A stretch of DNA of 43,803 nucleotides from contig JAILKH010000018.1 of assembly GCA_024693925.1 (NCBI GenBank), positions 1 to 43,803 of the forward strand. Direction: 5' to 3'. A program made the position numbers and the translations under genes. Every line of letters begins with the position of its first letter. The stretch's first letter is position 1. The DNA comes from Lachnospiraceae bacterium. GTDB lineage: Bacteria; Bacillota; Clostridia; Lachnospirales; Lachnospiraceae. Positions 17,574 to 27,486 of this stretch are shown here, one piece after another. The notes beneath the pieces are model-generated. The model did not search any database and was not told the origin of the DNA. It saw only the letters and a list, made by a program, of their open reading frames with translations.

Positions 17574-19610
17574 TCACATGGTCTGTCCTTCCATCCAATC
17601 CGTATAATAAATATTTCCGTACACATCCTCCATGGAATAACGGATATAAGCCTTAGCATCCTCTATCACACTATAACCCACCCTTAATCCATCCTTTGAA
17701 ACCGTTATGGGATCCCCCAGCTGACATATTTCTCCTACTTCATCCTCATAATCATGGATGGTCGTAACAAAGGCGATCCTGTCTCCTTCTTTAAACTGTT
17801 TTAAATTTCTTACACTGTCACCACCTTCAAATTCCATATCATCATACACCCAGTAACCGCATATCGAAGCAGATCCGTTACCGGTTTCGGGCTGCAGAAG
17901 TTCAACTCTTATCCATACATAAACATCATCATTCAGTAAAGCGGGAACATACCCGTATTCATATGCGGTTTCATCTGTCATCATTCCCATATCCTGCATA
18001 TAGAAGGGAACAAGATTATCATTAATGGTCATCCATATATTATCAAAATATGCCGAAATATATCCTTCCTGTGTAGTCTCGGACCAGGAATCGATTCCCA
18101 GCTCTATATAGCCGTTACCGTCATCCAGCCAGACTTCCATTCCGCAAAAAACCATCTTCTCCATCTGCTCGGGTGTAATATCAACAACATAGCCATCCTC
18201 CGTCTCAAGATACGGAACGGCTTCTTTAAACTCCGGCTGAACCTCCTTCGAATATAATCTGGCAAGTTCGGTATCATACCATTCCTCTGCGGAAAAATCC
18301 TCTCCCCCCTCAGAGTCCGGATCCGTTCCCGTCATAACAGTACAAAAGCCCGAAAGAAAATCACGGTATTCCCGGTCATACTCAAGTTTTTCAAGCAGCG
18401 AATACATTCTTGCATATTGATCCGGAAACTGACAGGGATAATACATTGCCAGCCCGTTCGCATACTTCATATTGGTCTTAAAATATAATACGGCATCGTT
18501 AACAGTCCCGGAAAGCGTCTCCTTATTACCGTAATCCGCTTTATCCGACAGATCTATGATATCTACCTGCTCATAATTGCCGTTTCCGAAACTTCTGGCA
18601 TCATTTCTGGCTTTGGACAGCCTGTCAAACTGTTTATTCTCAAGACTGACCTTGAAATCCTTCAGGAAATCCAGCATCTGTGTATATACTTTATCTATCT
18701 GCTTCAGATCTATCAAAGATAAGGTATACAGATTTCCCTCTTTTTCATTTTCCGATGCAAAATCATCTATGATCCTCTTACCTATATCTTCAACCGGTAT
18801 ATCCGGCTCTTTTATAAGTTCGGCTACCCAGTTCGTATAATCCCAGCCGTTACCGGGCTCCATCTCCTCGGAGGCAATAAGATAATCCGAATAAGGAACA
18901 AGCATACGTGCCGTTTCAAGGGTTGCCATAAGACAGGCATCAAATCCTATAAATGCAAAATGCGCATCTACGGCTTCAAAAGCCTTCTGCAATTGATTAA
19001 GCCGCATCATGGAACCCTGAAAATTCTCATCGGCGCCATAGCCCATCACCGAACCTCCGCCGTGATCCCATAATATAAGACCATATCTGTCGGCAGGATA
19101 TGCCTTAAATCCCCATTGCATAAATTCCGCCAGGGTTTCGGGTCTTGCCATATTTTCCATATCAAATTCATCCTTCAGGACCAGCTCGTCTTTTTCAATC
19201 TCATAACGCTGAAGCTTGTCCGGAGAAATACCGTAATCCTTACTCCACTGCTTTGCTCCTCCGGTCTGAATAATAATTTTAACCTTAGGATCATTTACCC
19301 CTGCGTTACTTATAGCATTGCTTATCTCATGAATATCCGCACTCCCAAGCCCGTTTTGCGACTCAAGATTCGATCCTACCATATAGATCATTATGACCGT
19401 ATCAAGCTCACCTTTATAGACCTCAACGGGACGTGTTGATCCTACGGAGATCTTATCCTTTTCTCCGGTATCATCACTTCCCTTCTTCCCGGTAAATCCT
19501 CGTGTAACGGTTTCCTCCCCTACACTGTTGCCGGTATTTGATCCGCAGGCGGTTAACCCCGCAAACAGAACCACCAGGATCAGAAAATACTTAAATACAT
19601 TTATCTTCAT
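17574..19610 (-). CDS. Clostripain-related cysteine peptidase (family C11), lipoprotein
   Basis: This 678-residue lipoprotein (LTAC, Cys22) carries a peptidase C11 domain at about 65-450. The catalytic histidine is in LWDHGGGS (His183) and the catalytic cysteine in FDACLM (Cys226), the expected spacing for clostripain-like enzymes, which cleave after basic residues. The opening VIMIYMVGSNLES is also typical of the family. A C-terminal beta-rich region (about 460-678) probably binds substrate or the cell surface. AGGGAGAG precedes the ATG. It lies downstream of a hybrid kinase and response regulator in the same direction, so the two-component pair may control it. Clostripain-like enzymes can self-process; a site is not obvious. 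Confidence 0.88.
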   Translation of the reverse strand: MKINVFKYFLILVVLFAGLTACGSNTGNSVGEETVTRGFTGKKGSDDTGEKDKISVGSTRPVEVYKGELDTVIMIYMVGSNLESQNGLGSADIHEISNAISNAGVNDPKVKIIIQTGGAKQWSKDYGISPDKLQRYEIEKDELVLKDEFDMENMARPETLAEFMQWGFKAYPADRYGLILWDHGGGSVMGYGADENFQGSMMRLNQLQKAFEAVDAHFAFIGFDACLMATLETARMLVPYSDYLIASEEMEPGNGWDYTNWVAELIKEPDIPVEDIGKRIIDDFASENEKEGNLYTLSLIDLKQIDKVYTQMLDFLKDFKVSLENKQFDRLSKARNDARSFGNGNYEQVDIIDLSDKADYGNKETLSGTVNDAVLYFKTNMKYANGLAMYYPCQFPDQYARMYSLLEKLEYDREYRDFLSGFCTVMTGTDPDSEGGEDFSAEEWYDTELARLYSKEVQPEFKEAVPYLETEDGYVVDITPEQMEKMVFCGMEVWLDDGNGYIELGIDSWSETTQEGYISAYFDNIWMTINDNLVPFYMQDMGMMTDETAYEYGYVPALLNDDVYVWIRVELLQPETGNGSASICGYWVYDDMEFEGGDSVRNLKQFKEGDRIAFVTTIHDYEDEVGEICQLGDPITVSKDGLRVGYSVIEDAKAYIRYSMEDVYGNIYYTDWMEGQTM

Positions 19611-19655
19611 TTATTATCTCTCCCTACCCATGTCAGATATGAAGCTTTACTTTAC

Positions 19656-20261
19656 CTATAAAAGATACCTTCGGATGTCTCCTCTTTTATCCAGTCCCAG
19701 CTTTCCCTTTACCGATGCAACCAGCTTCTTGGCATAAGGCATGGAAATATATAAAAGATCACATATTTCCCGGTCGGAACGAAACTCTCCCATAAGTCTG
19801 GCAACCTCTAATTCTCTTTCACTGAGAGGCTCCGTTAAGTCTTTTAATTTATTTTCATCAAGCTTCCCCTTACCCGGCTGATCCCCATAAAGGTCAATAT
19901 ACCGCTGAACCCTGGCTAACAGAACCTTCCCCGGAACAGGTTTTTTAAGATAATCTACCACATCTGCCTCTAAACCCTTACACTCCGAGGACTCATCTGT
20001 CATACCGGTAAGAAAGACCACCGGTATCCTTTTATTTTCATCATCCTCTTTTAAACGCTTAAGAACCTCATAACCATCCATACCCTGCATGGAAATATCA
20101 AGTAATATAAGCCGGGGTTTCTCTTCACTGCCGCTCAAAGCTATAAGAGCTTCCTCTCCCGAAGTATATGCGGCCACATCATAAACCGGCCCCAGCAGGC
20201 TTTTCATCAACGTCAGAACCTCAATATTATCATCTATTATCATAACTTTGCTTCGATCCAT
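19656..20261 (-). CDS. Response regulator, receiver plus LuxR-type helix-turn-helix
   Basis: The receiver domain (1-120) has the acidic pocket MIIDDN, phosphoacceptor Asp55 in LILLDISMQGMDG, the conserved Thr in FLTGMTDES and the Lys of DYLKKPV. The C-terminal part (about 140-201), with LSERELEVARLMGEFRSDRE, is a LuxR/GerE-like DNA-binding domain. The ATG at 20261 has GGAG seven bases upstream, giving a standard N-terminus. A longer frame to 20321 would add a non-homologous extension. It overlaps the 3' end of the hybrid kinase gene by 32 bases, so the two are translationally coupled and almost certainly partners. Confidence 0.9.
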   Translation of the reverse strand: MDRSKVMIIDDNIEVLTLMKSLLGPVYDVAAYTSGEEALIALSGSEEKPRLILLDISMQGMDGYEVLKRLKEDDENKRIPVVFLTGMTDESSECKGLEADVVDYLKKPVPGKVLLARVQRYIDLYGDQPGKGKLDENKLKDLTEPLSERELEVARLMGEFRSDREICDLLYISMPYAKKLVASVKGKLGLDKRGDIRRYLL

Positions 20262-22404
20262 TATGTTTCTCCAATCTTTCCATAAGCAGCTTAAGTCCGT
20301 TATATACACGTTTATATTCATCCAAAATAACCGGATTCATTACTTTTGAATATTCATTATCCTTTCTGAATTCAACGGTTTCCGAAAGCTCCGAAAGAAA
20401 ATACGCTCCCACTCCCTTGGATACTGATTTAAGAGAATGAATTTTAATATAATAATCTTCATAATCCTTACAATCCTTCAGACTCTGAATTTCCGAATCC
20501 GCATATTCTTCAAACAGCTCAACCCTTGTCAGAAATTCCCCGCTGTTACCCGCATTATATTCAAGAGCCAGCCTTAAGTCTATACCGTAAGGCATAAGAA
20601 TATCCTTATAGCTTTCAACACTGACCGGGATCAATCCCCTTTCACCTTCGGTTTCCAGAGGGATCACTTTATCCGGCAAAAGACTGCTTATGGTCTCCAG
20701 TAATCTTTCACTGCTCAGCGGCTTTGAAAGAAATTCGGTGAAACCTTCCTGTAACAAACGTTCCTCGATCCCATTCATAATATCCGCACTTAGAACCACT
20801 ACCGGAGCCGAAAATTCCGGATATTCATTTCGGATCCTCTTAAGAGTCTCAACCCCATCCATCTTAGGCATCCTAAGATCCATAAGTACCAGGTCGTAAT
20901 CCTTTATATCTATCATTTCAAGTGCTTCATATCCGCTCTCAACATCATCGATCTGTATTAATGTGGATTCCAGAAAACCGTCTATGACTTTACGATTGTA
21001 TATATTATCATCTACCACCAGGATATGGGCATTAGGTGCAACGAATTGTTTATAGGACCGGCTTTTGACCTTTGTATTCTTCTTATCGGGACTCTTACCC
21101 TTATCCCGCCCGCTCTCTTTTACGGGAAGTTTTACAATAAATTCCGTACCCTGACCTATAACACTCTCACATTCTATACTGCCTTCCATAGCATCCGCAA
21201 GATCCTTTACTATTGCCAGGCCCAGACCGGTTCCGCTGGTTTCCCGGTATATCTCCTGTACCCCTCTTTCAAAGGGTTTGAAAATATTCTCAAAATATTC
21301 TTCCGCTATCCCGATCCCGGTATCTTTGACTTTTATGATAAGCATCTCTTCATAACTTAAATTCAGCGATACCTTTCCGCTTTTTGTATATTTTACCGCA
21401 TTACTCAGAAGATTATTTGTGATCTTACGGATTGCATTTTCATCTCCGAAATAAGTATCTGTATCGTTTATATCACATATATATTCAAATTCCAGTTCTT
21501 CCTTATCTGCCTGCAGAGACCACATTCTTGCAATTTCGTCGAATAAACGCTTTGGTTCAAATATATGATCAAGCAGTATCACACGTCCGGACTCTATTCT
21601 GCTAAGGTCCAGCATATCATCTATCAAAGACAGAAGAATATGACCTGATATATTACTGTCATTTACCCATTCTCTTATTTTAACGGATGAAGTATTGGTA
21701 ATTATCAGTTCATTCATGGCCAGGATCGTATTAAGAGGCGTTCTGATATCGTGGCTCATCTTCGCCAGAAAATCACTCTTTGCCCTATTGGCATTTTTTG
21801 CCTCAAGGGTTGCCTTATTTAATTCCTCCTGCTTGTTTCTGTATATCTTGATCTGAAGATACATGGTTATGGCAAGACTGACGGATACAATGGTCTCGCA
21901 TACTATTACATCAACCATATATGTAGTCTCGTTGGCGAAAAGATCCACCGGCAGCGGATTATAATATGCATACAGACAGAGTCCCGCATACCACACCAGT
22001 TCCGTTATGACTAAAACCGGCATTATTATCCCGTCAAGCATAAAAGCCGTAAATACCACTCCGAAAATAAAGAAGGATGGGATACCGCTGTGATAACCGC
22101 CACCGGAAAAAAACAGAAGACTGAACAGTCCGATAAATATCACCAATACCGTCAGGATCATGGCCCTTTTATAATTACCGGTTATCCTTGTATAAAGCAT
22201 AAGTCCGAAAGAAAAAAGAGCACCCAGAATATTCTCCGCAAATGCTATAAATCCCAGACCTATCATAAGATTATAAAATGCAGTGATAATACATACTATG
22301 ACTCCGCATACGGCCAGAATATTAAAAGCGGAAACCTGAATATCATAGCCTTTGGGAAAAATAAAATTTATCAGAGATGAAAGAGATTGATTTTCTTTTT
22401 TCAT
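20230..22404 (-). CDS. Hybrid sensor histidine kinase with receiver and HPt domains
   Basis: The N-terminus has about six membrane helices (residues 25-185) with only short extracytoplasmic loops, so it likely senses within the membrane. The kinase core follows: [11 protein letters not shown] with His218, NLLSNAVKY (N box), DTGIGIA (G1) and GTGLGLAI (G2). A receiver domain (about 465-585) has [19 protein letters not shown] and SKP. A C-terminal HPt domain carries the phosphotransfer histidine in [11 protein letters not shown]. The architecture implies a His-Asp-His-Asp relay to the LuxR-type regulator encoded next. CGGAG lies ten bases before the ATG. Confidence 0.92.
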   Translation of the reverse strand: MKKENQSLSSLINFIFPKGYDIQVSAFNILAVCGVIVCIITAFYNLMIGLGFIAFAENILGALFSFGLMLYTRITGNYKRAMILTVLVIFIGLFSLLFFSGGGYHSGIPSFFIFGVVFTAFMLDGIIMPVLVITELVWYAGLCLYAYYNPLPVDLFANETTYMVDVIVCETIVSVSLAITMYLQIKIYRNKQEELNKATLEAKNANRAKSDFLAKMSHDIRTPLNTILAMNELIITNTSSVKIREWVNDSNISGHILLSLIDDMLDLSRIESGRVILLDHIFEPKRLFDEIARMWSLQADKEELEFEYICDINDTDTYFGDENAIRKITNNLLSNAVKYTKSGKVSLNLSYEEMLIIKVKDTGIGIAEEYFENIFKPFERGVQEIYRETSGTGLGLAIVKDLADAMEGSIECESVIGQGTEFIVKLPVKESGRDKGKSPDKKNTKVKSRSYKQFVAPNAHILVVDDNIYNRKVIDGFLESTLIQIDDVESGYEALEMIDIKDYDLVLMDLRMPKMDGVETLKRIRNEYPEFSAPVVVLSADIMNGIEERLLQEGFTEFLSKPLSSERLLETISSLLPDKVIPLETEGERGLIPVSVESYKDILMPYGIDLRLALEYNAGNSGEFLTRVELFEEYADSEIQSLKDCKDYEDYYIKIHSLKSVSKGVGAYFLSELSETVEFRKDNEYSKVMNPVILDEYKRVYNGLKLLMERLEKHNGSKQSYDNR

Positions 22405-22482
22405 AAGCAGTTAACTCCGTATTTATTTACCCTAAGATTCTACAGGAAATAACTGTTTAAGAATACATACCAAAAGTATAAT

Positions 22483-22510
22483 CCCTTTAACAGACAAAAG
22501 TCACAAAGGG
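22483..22510 (-). terminator. Possible weak terminator after the B12 uptake operon
   Basis: Just past the stop of the ABC-CobQ gene, CCCTTT and AAAGGG can pair around a loop with an inner GAC/GTC. Only a broken T-rich tract follows (ATTATACTTTT). It would separate the B12 operon from the kinase gene, but the structure is modest. Confidence 0.35.
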
Positions 22511-22511
22511 T

Positions 22512-24845
22512 CTATGGCTTTGAAAGACCGGCAATTTTATAAATAAGCTCCATGTCAAGGCTGTTCCTTAATGCTTCTTCAAGAATCGAATACTGATCCT
22601 CCTTATATACAGCCCTGTCCCTTACCGTATCCGTATTTACTTTTTTTCCGGCAGCTTCCGCCAAAAGCCTTACGATCCGTATCAATACTTCTTTACTGTC
22701 AAAAAAACCATGTATATAAGTACCATAGATATTCTCCCGGCAATATCCGCTTTTACCGGAAGTAAATTCCGTAAGAGGTTCATAGGTATCTGTCTGCCCC
22801 ATATGGATCTCATATCCTTTAATTTCAATTCCCTTAATAGAAGACAATATACCTGTAGCACCTGCTATACTTCCCCTGTATTCTCTTGTTACTTTATCCT
22901 TGTGTATAACCGTATCCACCGGAAGAAGTAAAAGACCTTCTTCAGCATTTACCTCTCCGTCAGCATTTTCTTCGATCCTTCGTCCCAGCATCTGATATCC
23001 GCCGCATATACCGAAAATAACCGTCCCTTCATAAGAAAGTGACTTTATGCGGTCATACAATCCCGAAGTTTTAAGCCATTTTAAATCAGAAATTGTATTC
23101 TTGGAACCGGGAATTATCAACATGTCAGGTTTACATAATTCAGAAGGCGAATCCACGTATCTGACGGTAACCTCCGGAAGCTGGGCAAAGACATCAAAAT
23201 CCGTAAAATTGGAAATATGAGGCAATCTGATAACCGCTATATTAAATTCTCCTTCTTCCTTCCTGCAGATCTTTTCGGAGAGGGAATCTTCATCATCTAT
23301 ATTCAGTTTCAAATACGGTACAACTCCCAGGACCTTTGATGCAGATCTTTCTTCAAGTATTTGTACCCCTTCATCAAAAAGCTTAAGGTCTCCTCTGAAT
23401 TTATTTACAATAAGTCCCTTTACCCTCCTTCTGTCCTCCTCTTCAAGCAGCTCAAGGGTACCTATAAGCTGAGCAAAAATACCTCCTCGATCAATATCTC
23501 CCACCAAAATAACAGAGGCATCAATAAGCCTGGCCAGACCCATATTTACAATATCATCTTTATTCAGATTAAGCTCTACCGGGGATCCGGCCCCCTCGAC
23601 TATTATAATATCAGAACTTTGAGCAAGCCTGTCAAAAGCCTCTCTGACAACCGGTATAAGCTGTTTTCTGTAACCGAAATATTCGGCTGCCGTCATATTA
23701 CCTATAGCCTTACCGTTTACTATGACCTGAGAGGTATGATCATCATTTGGCTTAAGCAAAATGGGATTCATACTTACATCGGGAGTACGTTTGGCACACT
23801 CGGCCTGTACCGCCTGGGCTCTTCCCATCTCGCCTCCCGCCTTTGTAATATAAGAATTAAGTGCCATATTCTGAGCCTTAAAAGGAGCAACCCGGTAACC
23901 GTCATTGGCAAATATGCGGCACAACCCTGCAGCTATAAGACTCTTTCCGGCATTGGACATGGTGCCCTGGATCATAAGCACCGGACAGCTTCCCTTTCCT
24001 TCTTCCTTATCCGGCTGATCTGTTTTGGGAGAAACAAAGGCTTTAAAGATATTATTAACATCCTCCGTATTATTTTCATCGGTAAACCATGGAACACTGC
24101 CTATAAATTCAAGAGAAGAATTCTCAATACCGTACAGGGAACGAATAAAACTTTCCCGGAAAACCTCTCGAACCGTACCCTCCTTTAATATCTTACCTTC
24201 TCCCAGTGCTATTACATGGTCTGATATATGCATTGCTATATCAAGCTCATGTATTGATAAAATAACCGCTATATTTTTTTCTCTGACAAGTTCCTTTAAC
24301 CTTGTAAGGATATCAAGCTTATATTTTATATCCAGGTATGAGGTCGGTTCATCAAGGATCAATACGGAAGGCTCCTGACATATGGCACGGGCAAGCATAA
24401 CTCTTTGCTTCTGGCCGTCACTTATACTCATAAACGGATTCTCTGAAATATCCTCCATCCCCATATTAGATATGGTCTCATCTATTATACTGTTATCCTC
24501 ATCCCTTAATCTTCCAAACATTCCGGTATAAGGATATCGTCCGGTGGCAATAACTTCCCTGCAGCTCATAAGCTCCGGCTTAACCGTCATCGTCATTACC
24601 ACGGATATTTCTCTTGCTATCTCTTCTGCTTTTAAACTGATAATACTTTTCCCGTTTAGATATATAATTCCGTTTCTTTCCTTATGAAGTCCCGCAAGAG
24701 TTCTCAATAAGGTTGATTTTCCGCTGCCGTTGGGACCGATAAGTGTCAGTATCTTCCCTGCAGTCACCGTAAGATCGATATTTCCGACTATATCTTTATC
24801 ATATCCTATTATGAGATTTTCCGTTTTAAGAATACTATCATTCAT
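22512..24845 (-). CDS. btuD-cobQ: Fusion of ABC transporter ATPase (BtuD/FecE type) and cobyric acid synthase CobQ/CbiP
   Basis: Residues 1-255 form a complete ABC ATPase: Walker A GPNGSGKST (37-45), the signature ISDGQKQR, Walker B LILDEP and the H-loop IHELD. These match the siderophore/B12 importer class. After a linker, residues 288-777 form a complete CobQ: QGTMSNAGKS, PFKAQNMALNS and the glutamine amidotransferase domain with Cys614 in GICGGYQ and His712 in YIHGFF. CobQ amidates four side chains of adenosylcobyrinic acid a,c-diamide. The start at 24845 has AAAGGTG at good spacing; the frame extends to a GTG at 24854. It is the last gene of the riboswitch operon. No frameshift or stop lies between the halves, so this is a true fusion. 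Confidence 0.92.
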   Translation of the reverse strand: MNDSILKTENLIIGYDKDIVGNIDLTVTAGKILTLIGPNGSGKSTLLRTLAGLHKERNGIIYLNGKSIISLKAEEIAREISVVMTMTVKPELMSCREVIATGRYPYTGMFGRLRDEDNSIIDETISNMGMEDISENPFMSISDGQKQRVMLARAICQEPSVLILDEPTSYLDIKYKLDILTRLKELVREKNIAVILSIHELDIAMHISDHVIALGEGKILKEGTVREVFRESFIRSLYGIENSSLEFIGSVPWFTDENNTEDVNNIFKAFVSPKTDQPDKEEGKGSCPVLMIQGTMSNAGKSLIAAGLCRIFANDGYRVAPFKAQNMALNSYITKAGGEMGRAQAVQAECAKRTPDVSMNPILLKPNDDHTSQVIVNGKAIGNMTAAEYFGYRKQLIPVVREAFDRLAQSSDIIIVEGAGSPVELNLNKDDIVNMGLARLIDASVILVGDIDRGGIFAQLIGTLELLEEEDRRRVKGLIVNKFRGDLKLFDEGVQILEERSASKVLGVVPYLKLNIDDEDSLSEKICRKEEGEFNIAVIRLPHISNFTDFDVFAQLPEVTVRYVDSPSELCKPDMLIIPGSKNTISDLKWLKTSGLYDRIKSLSYEGTVIFGICGGYQMLGRRIEENADGEVNAEEGLLLLPVDTVIHKDKVTREYRGSIAGATGILSSIKGIEIKGYEIHMGQTDTYEPLTEFTSGKSGYCRENIYGTYIHGFFDSKEVLIRIVRLLAEAAGKKVNTDTVRDRAVYKEDQYSILEEALRNSLDMELIYKIAGLSKP

Positions 24846-24912
24846 TAAAAGCACCTTTGCTTTCCGAAACCGGGATATATGGATTTATTTGTATGAAGAC
24901 ATGTAAACCGCC

Positions 24913-25923
24913 TCAGGATTGAGCCATATGTCTTTTGACCAACATCGATATAACTACGGGAACCAATAATACCGCCGTAACTGAGCTTATACTTACTTCT
25001 GTAGGTGCAAATACAGTCCGCGCTATACAATCACAAAAAAGCGTGATCAGCGCCCCCGTCATAAAACATCCCGGTATCATTACCCCCGGAGAGGAAGTTC
25101 CTGTCATACTTTTCAAAATATGAGGCACTGCAATTCCCACAAAAGATATGGGACCTGCATATGCAGTAACCGTAGCCGCCAGTATACTTGATAAAACAAT
25201 CAAAGCCGCTCTCAGAAGCTTAATATTTACTCCCATGTTTTTTGCATAGGTCTCCCCCAACCGGTAAGCACCTATGGGTTTTACCAGCATAAGGACCATG
25301 ATCAGACCAATGACAGTTATTATAACAATTTCTTTAACATCTTTTATATCTATTCCGGAAAAAGATCCCAGAGACCAGTTATGAAGATTGATTATGTTAG
25401 AGTCATCGGCAAAGGTCACAACAAGATCAGTTACAGCCGAACAGATATATCCCGTCATGATCCCGCATACAATAAGTATGCTCATATTTCTCACATAAAA
25501 TGAAACGATCAGCACAAAACCCATTGCCGCCATTGCACCTGCAAACGCCGAAAGGATCATCCCTGCCGAATTTATTGTTTTTCCCCTTTCCAGAAGAAAG
25601 ATCATGGTAAGTGCTACCGTAAGCTTTGCACCCGAAGATATTCCAAGTACAAAGGGACCGGCAATGGGATTATTAAAAAAAGTCTGAAGAAGATATCCCG
25701 ATAATGCAAGAGCCCCGCCCAGAAAAAAAGCTGCTATGGTCCGGGGAAGCCGTATATTGTAAATGATATTATAATTCATAAGATCATCCTTTTTCCCGGA
25801 TATCATATGGATCACTTCCCACGCCCCTATCCTTACACTGCCCGACATAATACTTACAAGCAACATAACGATCAGCAAAAATATTAAAAATATAAAGGTT
25901 AATTTACTTCTTTTATTTTGCAT
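24913..25923 (-). CDS. btuC: FecCD/BtuC-type permease, probable corrinoid or tetrapyrrole importer subunit
   Basis: This polytopic protein of about 336 residues has the FecCD family features NIRLPRTIAAFFLGGALALSG, NNPIAGPFVLGIS and, near the C-terminus, AGPISFVGIAVPHI. It would form the channel of a type II ABC importer with the ATPase domain of the downstream fusion. ATG at 25923 has GGAG five bases upstream; a GTG at 25929 would overlap the previous stop. The usual EhPxG coupling residues at the end are modified (FAPTEVSISSV). The B12 assignment rests on the operon (riboswitch, CobQ, chelatase); siderophore or haem transport would look alike. Confidence 0.85.
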   Translation of the reverse strand: MQNKRSKLTFIFLIFLLIVMLLVSIMSGSVRIGAWEVIHMISGKKDDLMNYNIIYNIRLPRTIAAFFLGGALALSGYLLQTFFNNPIAGPFVLGISSGAKLTVALTMIFLLERGKTINSAGMILSAFAGAMAAMGFVLIVSFYVRNMSILIVCGIMTGYICSAVTDLVVTFADDSNIINLHNWSLGSFSGIDIKDVKEIVIITVIGLIMVLMLVKPIGAYRLGETYAKNMGVNIKLLRAALIVLSSILAATVTAYAGPISFVGIAVPHILKSMTGTSSPGVMIPGCFMTGALITLFCDCIARTVFAPTEVSISSVTAVLLVPVVISMLVKRHMAQS

Positions 25924-25925
25924 TA

Positions 25926-27467
25926 TCACTCCAGTTTCTTTATATATGTCAGATTATCCGTTCCGCCTGTAAATATACTGTTAAGATCGGAGATAAATAC
26001 TGCCGTATCCCCCGGCTTCTGGAAAAATGACGGATCGATACAATAAACCCGATCCTCTTTTACCGCTTTAAAATCAGCAAAGAGCCCGTTAAGGGATAAG
26101 AGATCATTTACGGAATGAATTTCTCCCACCACGGTACTGTTATAAATTATGATATCGGCATCAATAGCCGCTGCATAGAAATCCTCCATCTGCATATTCA
26201 TGGAGGAAAGGGTATTTTCATCATCCGGAACATCTTCATTTATTATATAATTTCCCCCGGCCATGGATATCATTTTGGAAATATAGTCTCCCGGCTTTCG
26301 TACATTTATAAGCTTATTAGCCGTAACATTAAAAAAAGCAACCTTTAATCCGGTGTCCTGAGTTTTTCGTAACAGCGGGGCTATCCTGTCAAGCTGTTCC
26401 CTGTAATATTTATCCGCCGCCTCTTCCTTATCATAAAGGATACCATACAGTTTTATCCACTCAAGCCTTCCCAGAGGATGTTCTTCATAACTTGAGGTTT
26501 CAACCAGTACCGGGATACCCAATTCTTCCAGTTTTTCTTTTACTTCGGGATTATGATATATCATTGTATTTTCAATGGCCAGATCACAATCATTATTTAA
26601 TAACAGTTCATAATCCGGTGCCCGATATTTACCTGCATAAAGTATACTGCCCGATTCCATATATTCTCCGGCTTTTTCCACATACCAGTCTTCCGCCTTA
26701 AGGGAAGAAAATCTTATCATATCAAGACAATCCAGAGTGCTTATATGATCCATTACGGATGTGGAAACAAGATATGTGGCATCCAAAGGTTTTTTTAATA
26801 CCGTTACATTTCCGGGAACATCACCGGGTATATCCTTATCCCCGGGTACGATCAGATAACTACCCGAATTTTCAATATTAATAAGCCTGTATTCTCCGTA
26901 TTCCCTGACGGTAAACCGCGTGGCATACTCAAGCTCAAGACGGCCGCTTAAGGGATTACCGTCAATCTCCCCGGGAATATATATATCCCCGTCTTCTGCT
27001 TCATTAACATCGGTTTTTATATTATCCCCTGTTCCGGGTTTGTCTGCATTACCCCAGTATATTATATATTCTATCTCATGGGGAACACTCATAGCCACGG
27101 TATCGGCTGTAACAGCAAGGGGCTTACTCATATCCTTCACCGGAACCGTAAAAACAGAATTGCCCGATGTACTTTCATTTAAGTATTTTATTCCATCAAT
27201 GATCATATAATCATAATTCGGCGAACTCCATTCCAGACGGGCTTTAATACCGGTATCATCTTCCGTGATCGTTACGGGAGATTCTATATAAGCTTTTCCC
27301 GAACCACCCTCCATTGTTATGTCAACCATATAGGATACGATCTTACCGTTTTTATTATTCTCCCGCTGTAAAGAAGCAACCCCCTGCGAATCGCAGGAGG
27401 TTACCGCCAGCATAAATATCATCAATATAATTATTAAATAATTCTTTTTGATCTCTATTTTTTTCAT
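25926..27467 (-). CDS. Lipoprotein solute-binding protein (FecB/BtuF type) with extra N-terminal domain
   Basis: The signal peptide ends in AVTSC (Cys25), so this is a lipid-anchored binding protein. Residues 42-150 form a beta-rich extra domain with GGSGKAYIESP, WSSPNYDYMIIDG and FTVPV. Residues 225-505 form a helical-backbone periplasmic-binding domain of the FecB/BtuF class, with a long inter-lobe helix region and typical PDYELLLNNDCDLAIEN. It should deliver its ligand to the FecCD permease encoded next. The start has only a weak ribosome-binding site and follows the chelatase stop by 19 bases. The ligand could be a corrinoid, cobinamide or another tetrapyrrole; B12 control favours a corrinoid. 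Confidence 0.85.
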   Translation of the reverse strand: MKKIEIKKNYLIIILMIFMLAVTSCDSQGVASLQRENNKNGKIVSYMVDITMEGGSGKAYIESPVTITEDDTGIKARLEWSSPNYDYMIIDGIKYLNESTSGNSVFTVPVKDMSKPLAVTADTVAMSVPHEIEYIIYWGNADKPGTGDNIKTDVNEAEDGDIYIPGEIDGNPLSGRLELEYATRFTVREYGEYRLINIENSGSYLIVPGDKDIPGDVPGNVTVLKKPLDATYLVSTSVMDHISTLDCLDMIRFSSLKAEDWYVEKAGEYMESGSILYAGKYRAPDYELLLNNDCDLAIENTMIYHNPEVKEKLEELGIPVLVETSSYEEHPLGRLEWIKLYGILYDKEEAADKYYREQLDRIAPLLRKTQDTGLKVAFFNVTANKLINVRKPGDYISKMISMAGGNYIINEDVPDDENTLSSMNMQMEDFYAAAIDADIIIYNSTVVGEIHSVNDLLSLNGLFADFKAVKEDRVYCIDPSFFQKPGDTAVFISDLNSIFTGGTDNLTYIKKLE

Positions 27468-27486
27468 ATATCACACAAAATGATCA

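Noticed and set aside
23361-24188. Long plus-strand open frame (275 codons) opposite the ABC-CobQ fusion
   Set aside because: Composition is unnatural, it matches no family, and it lies fully antisense to conserved CobQ and ATPase motifs.
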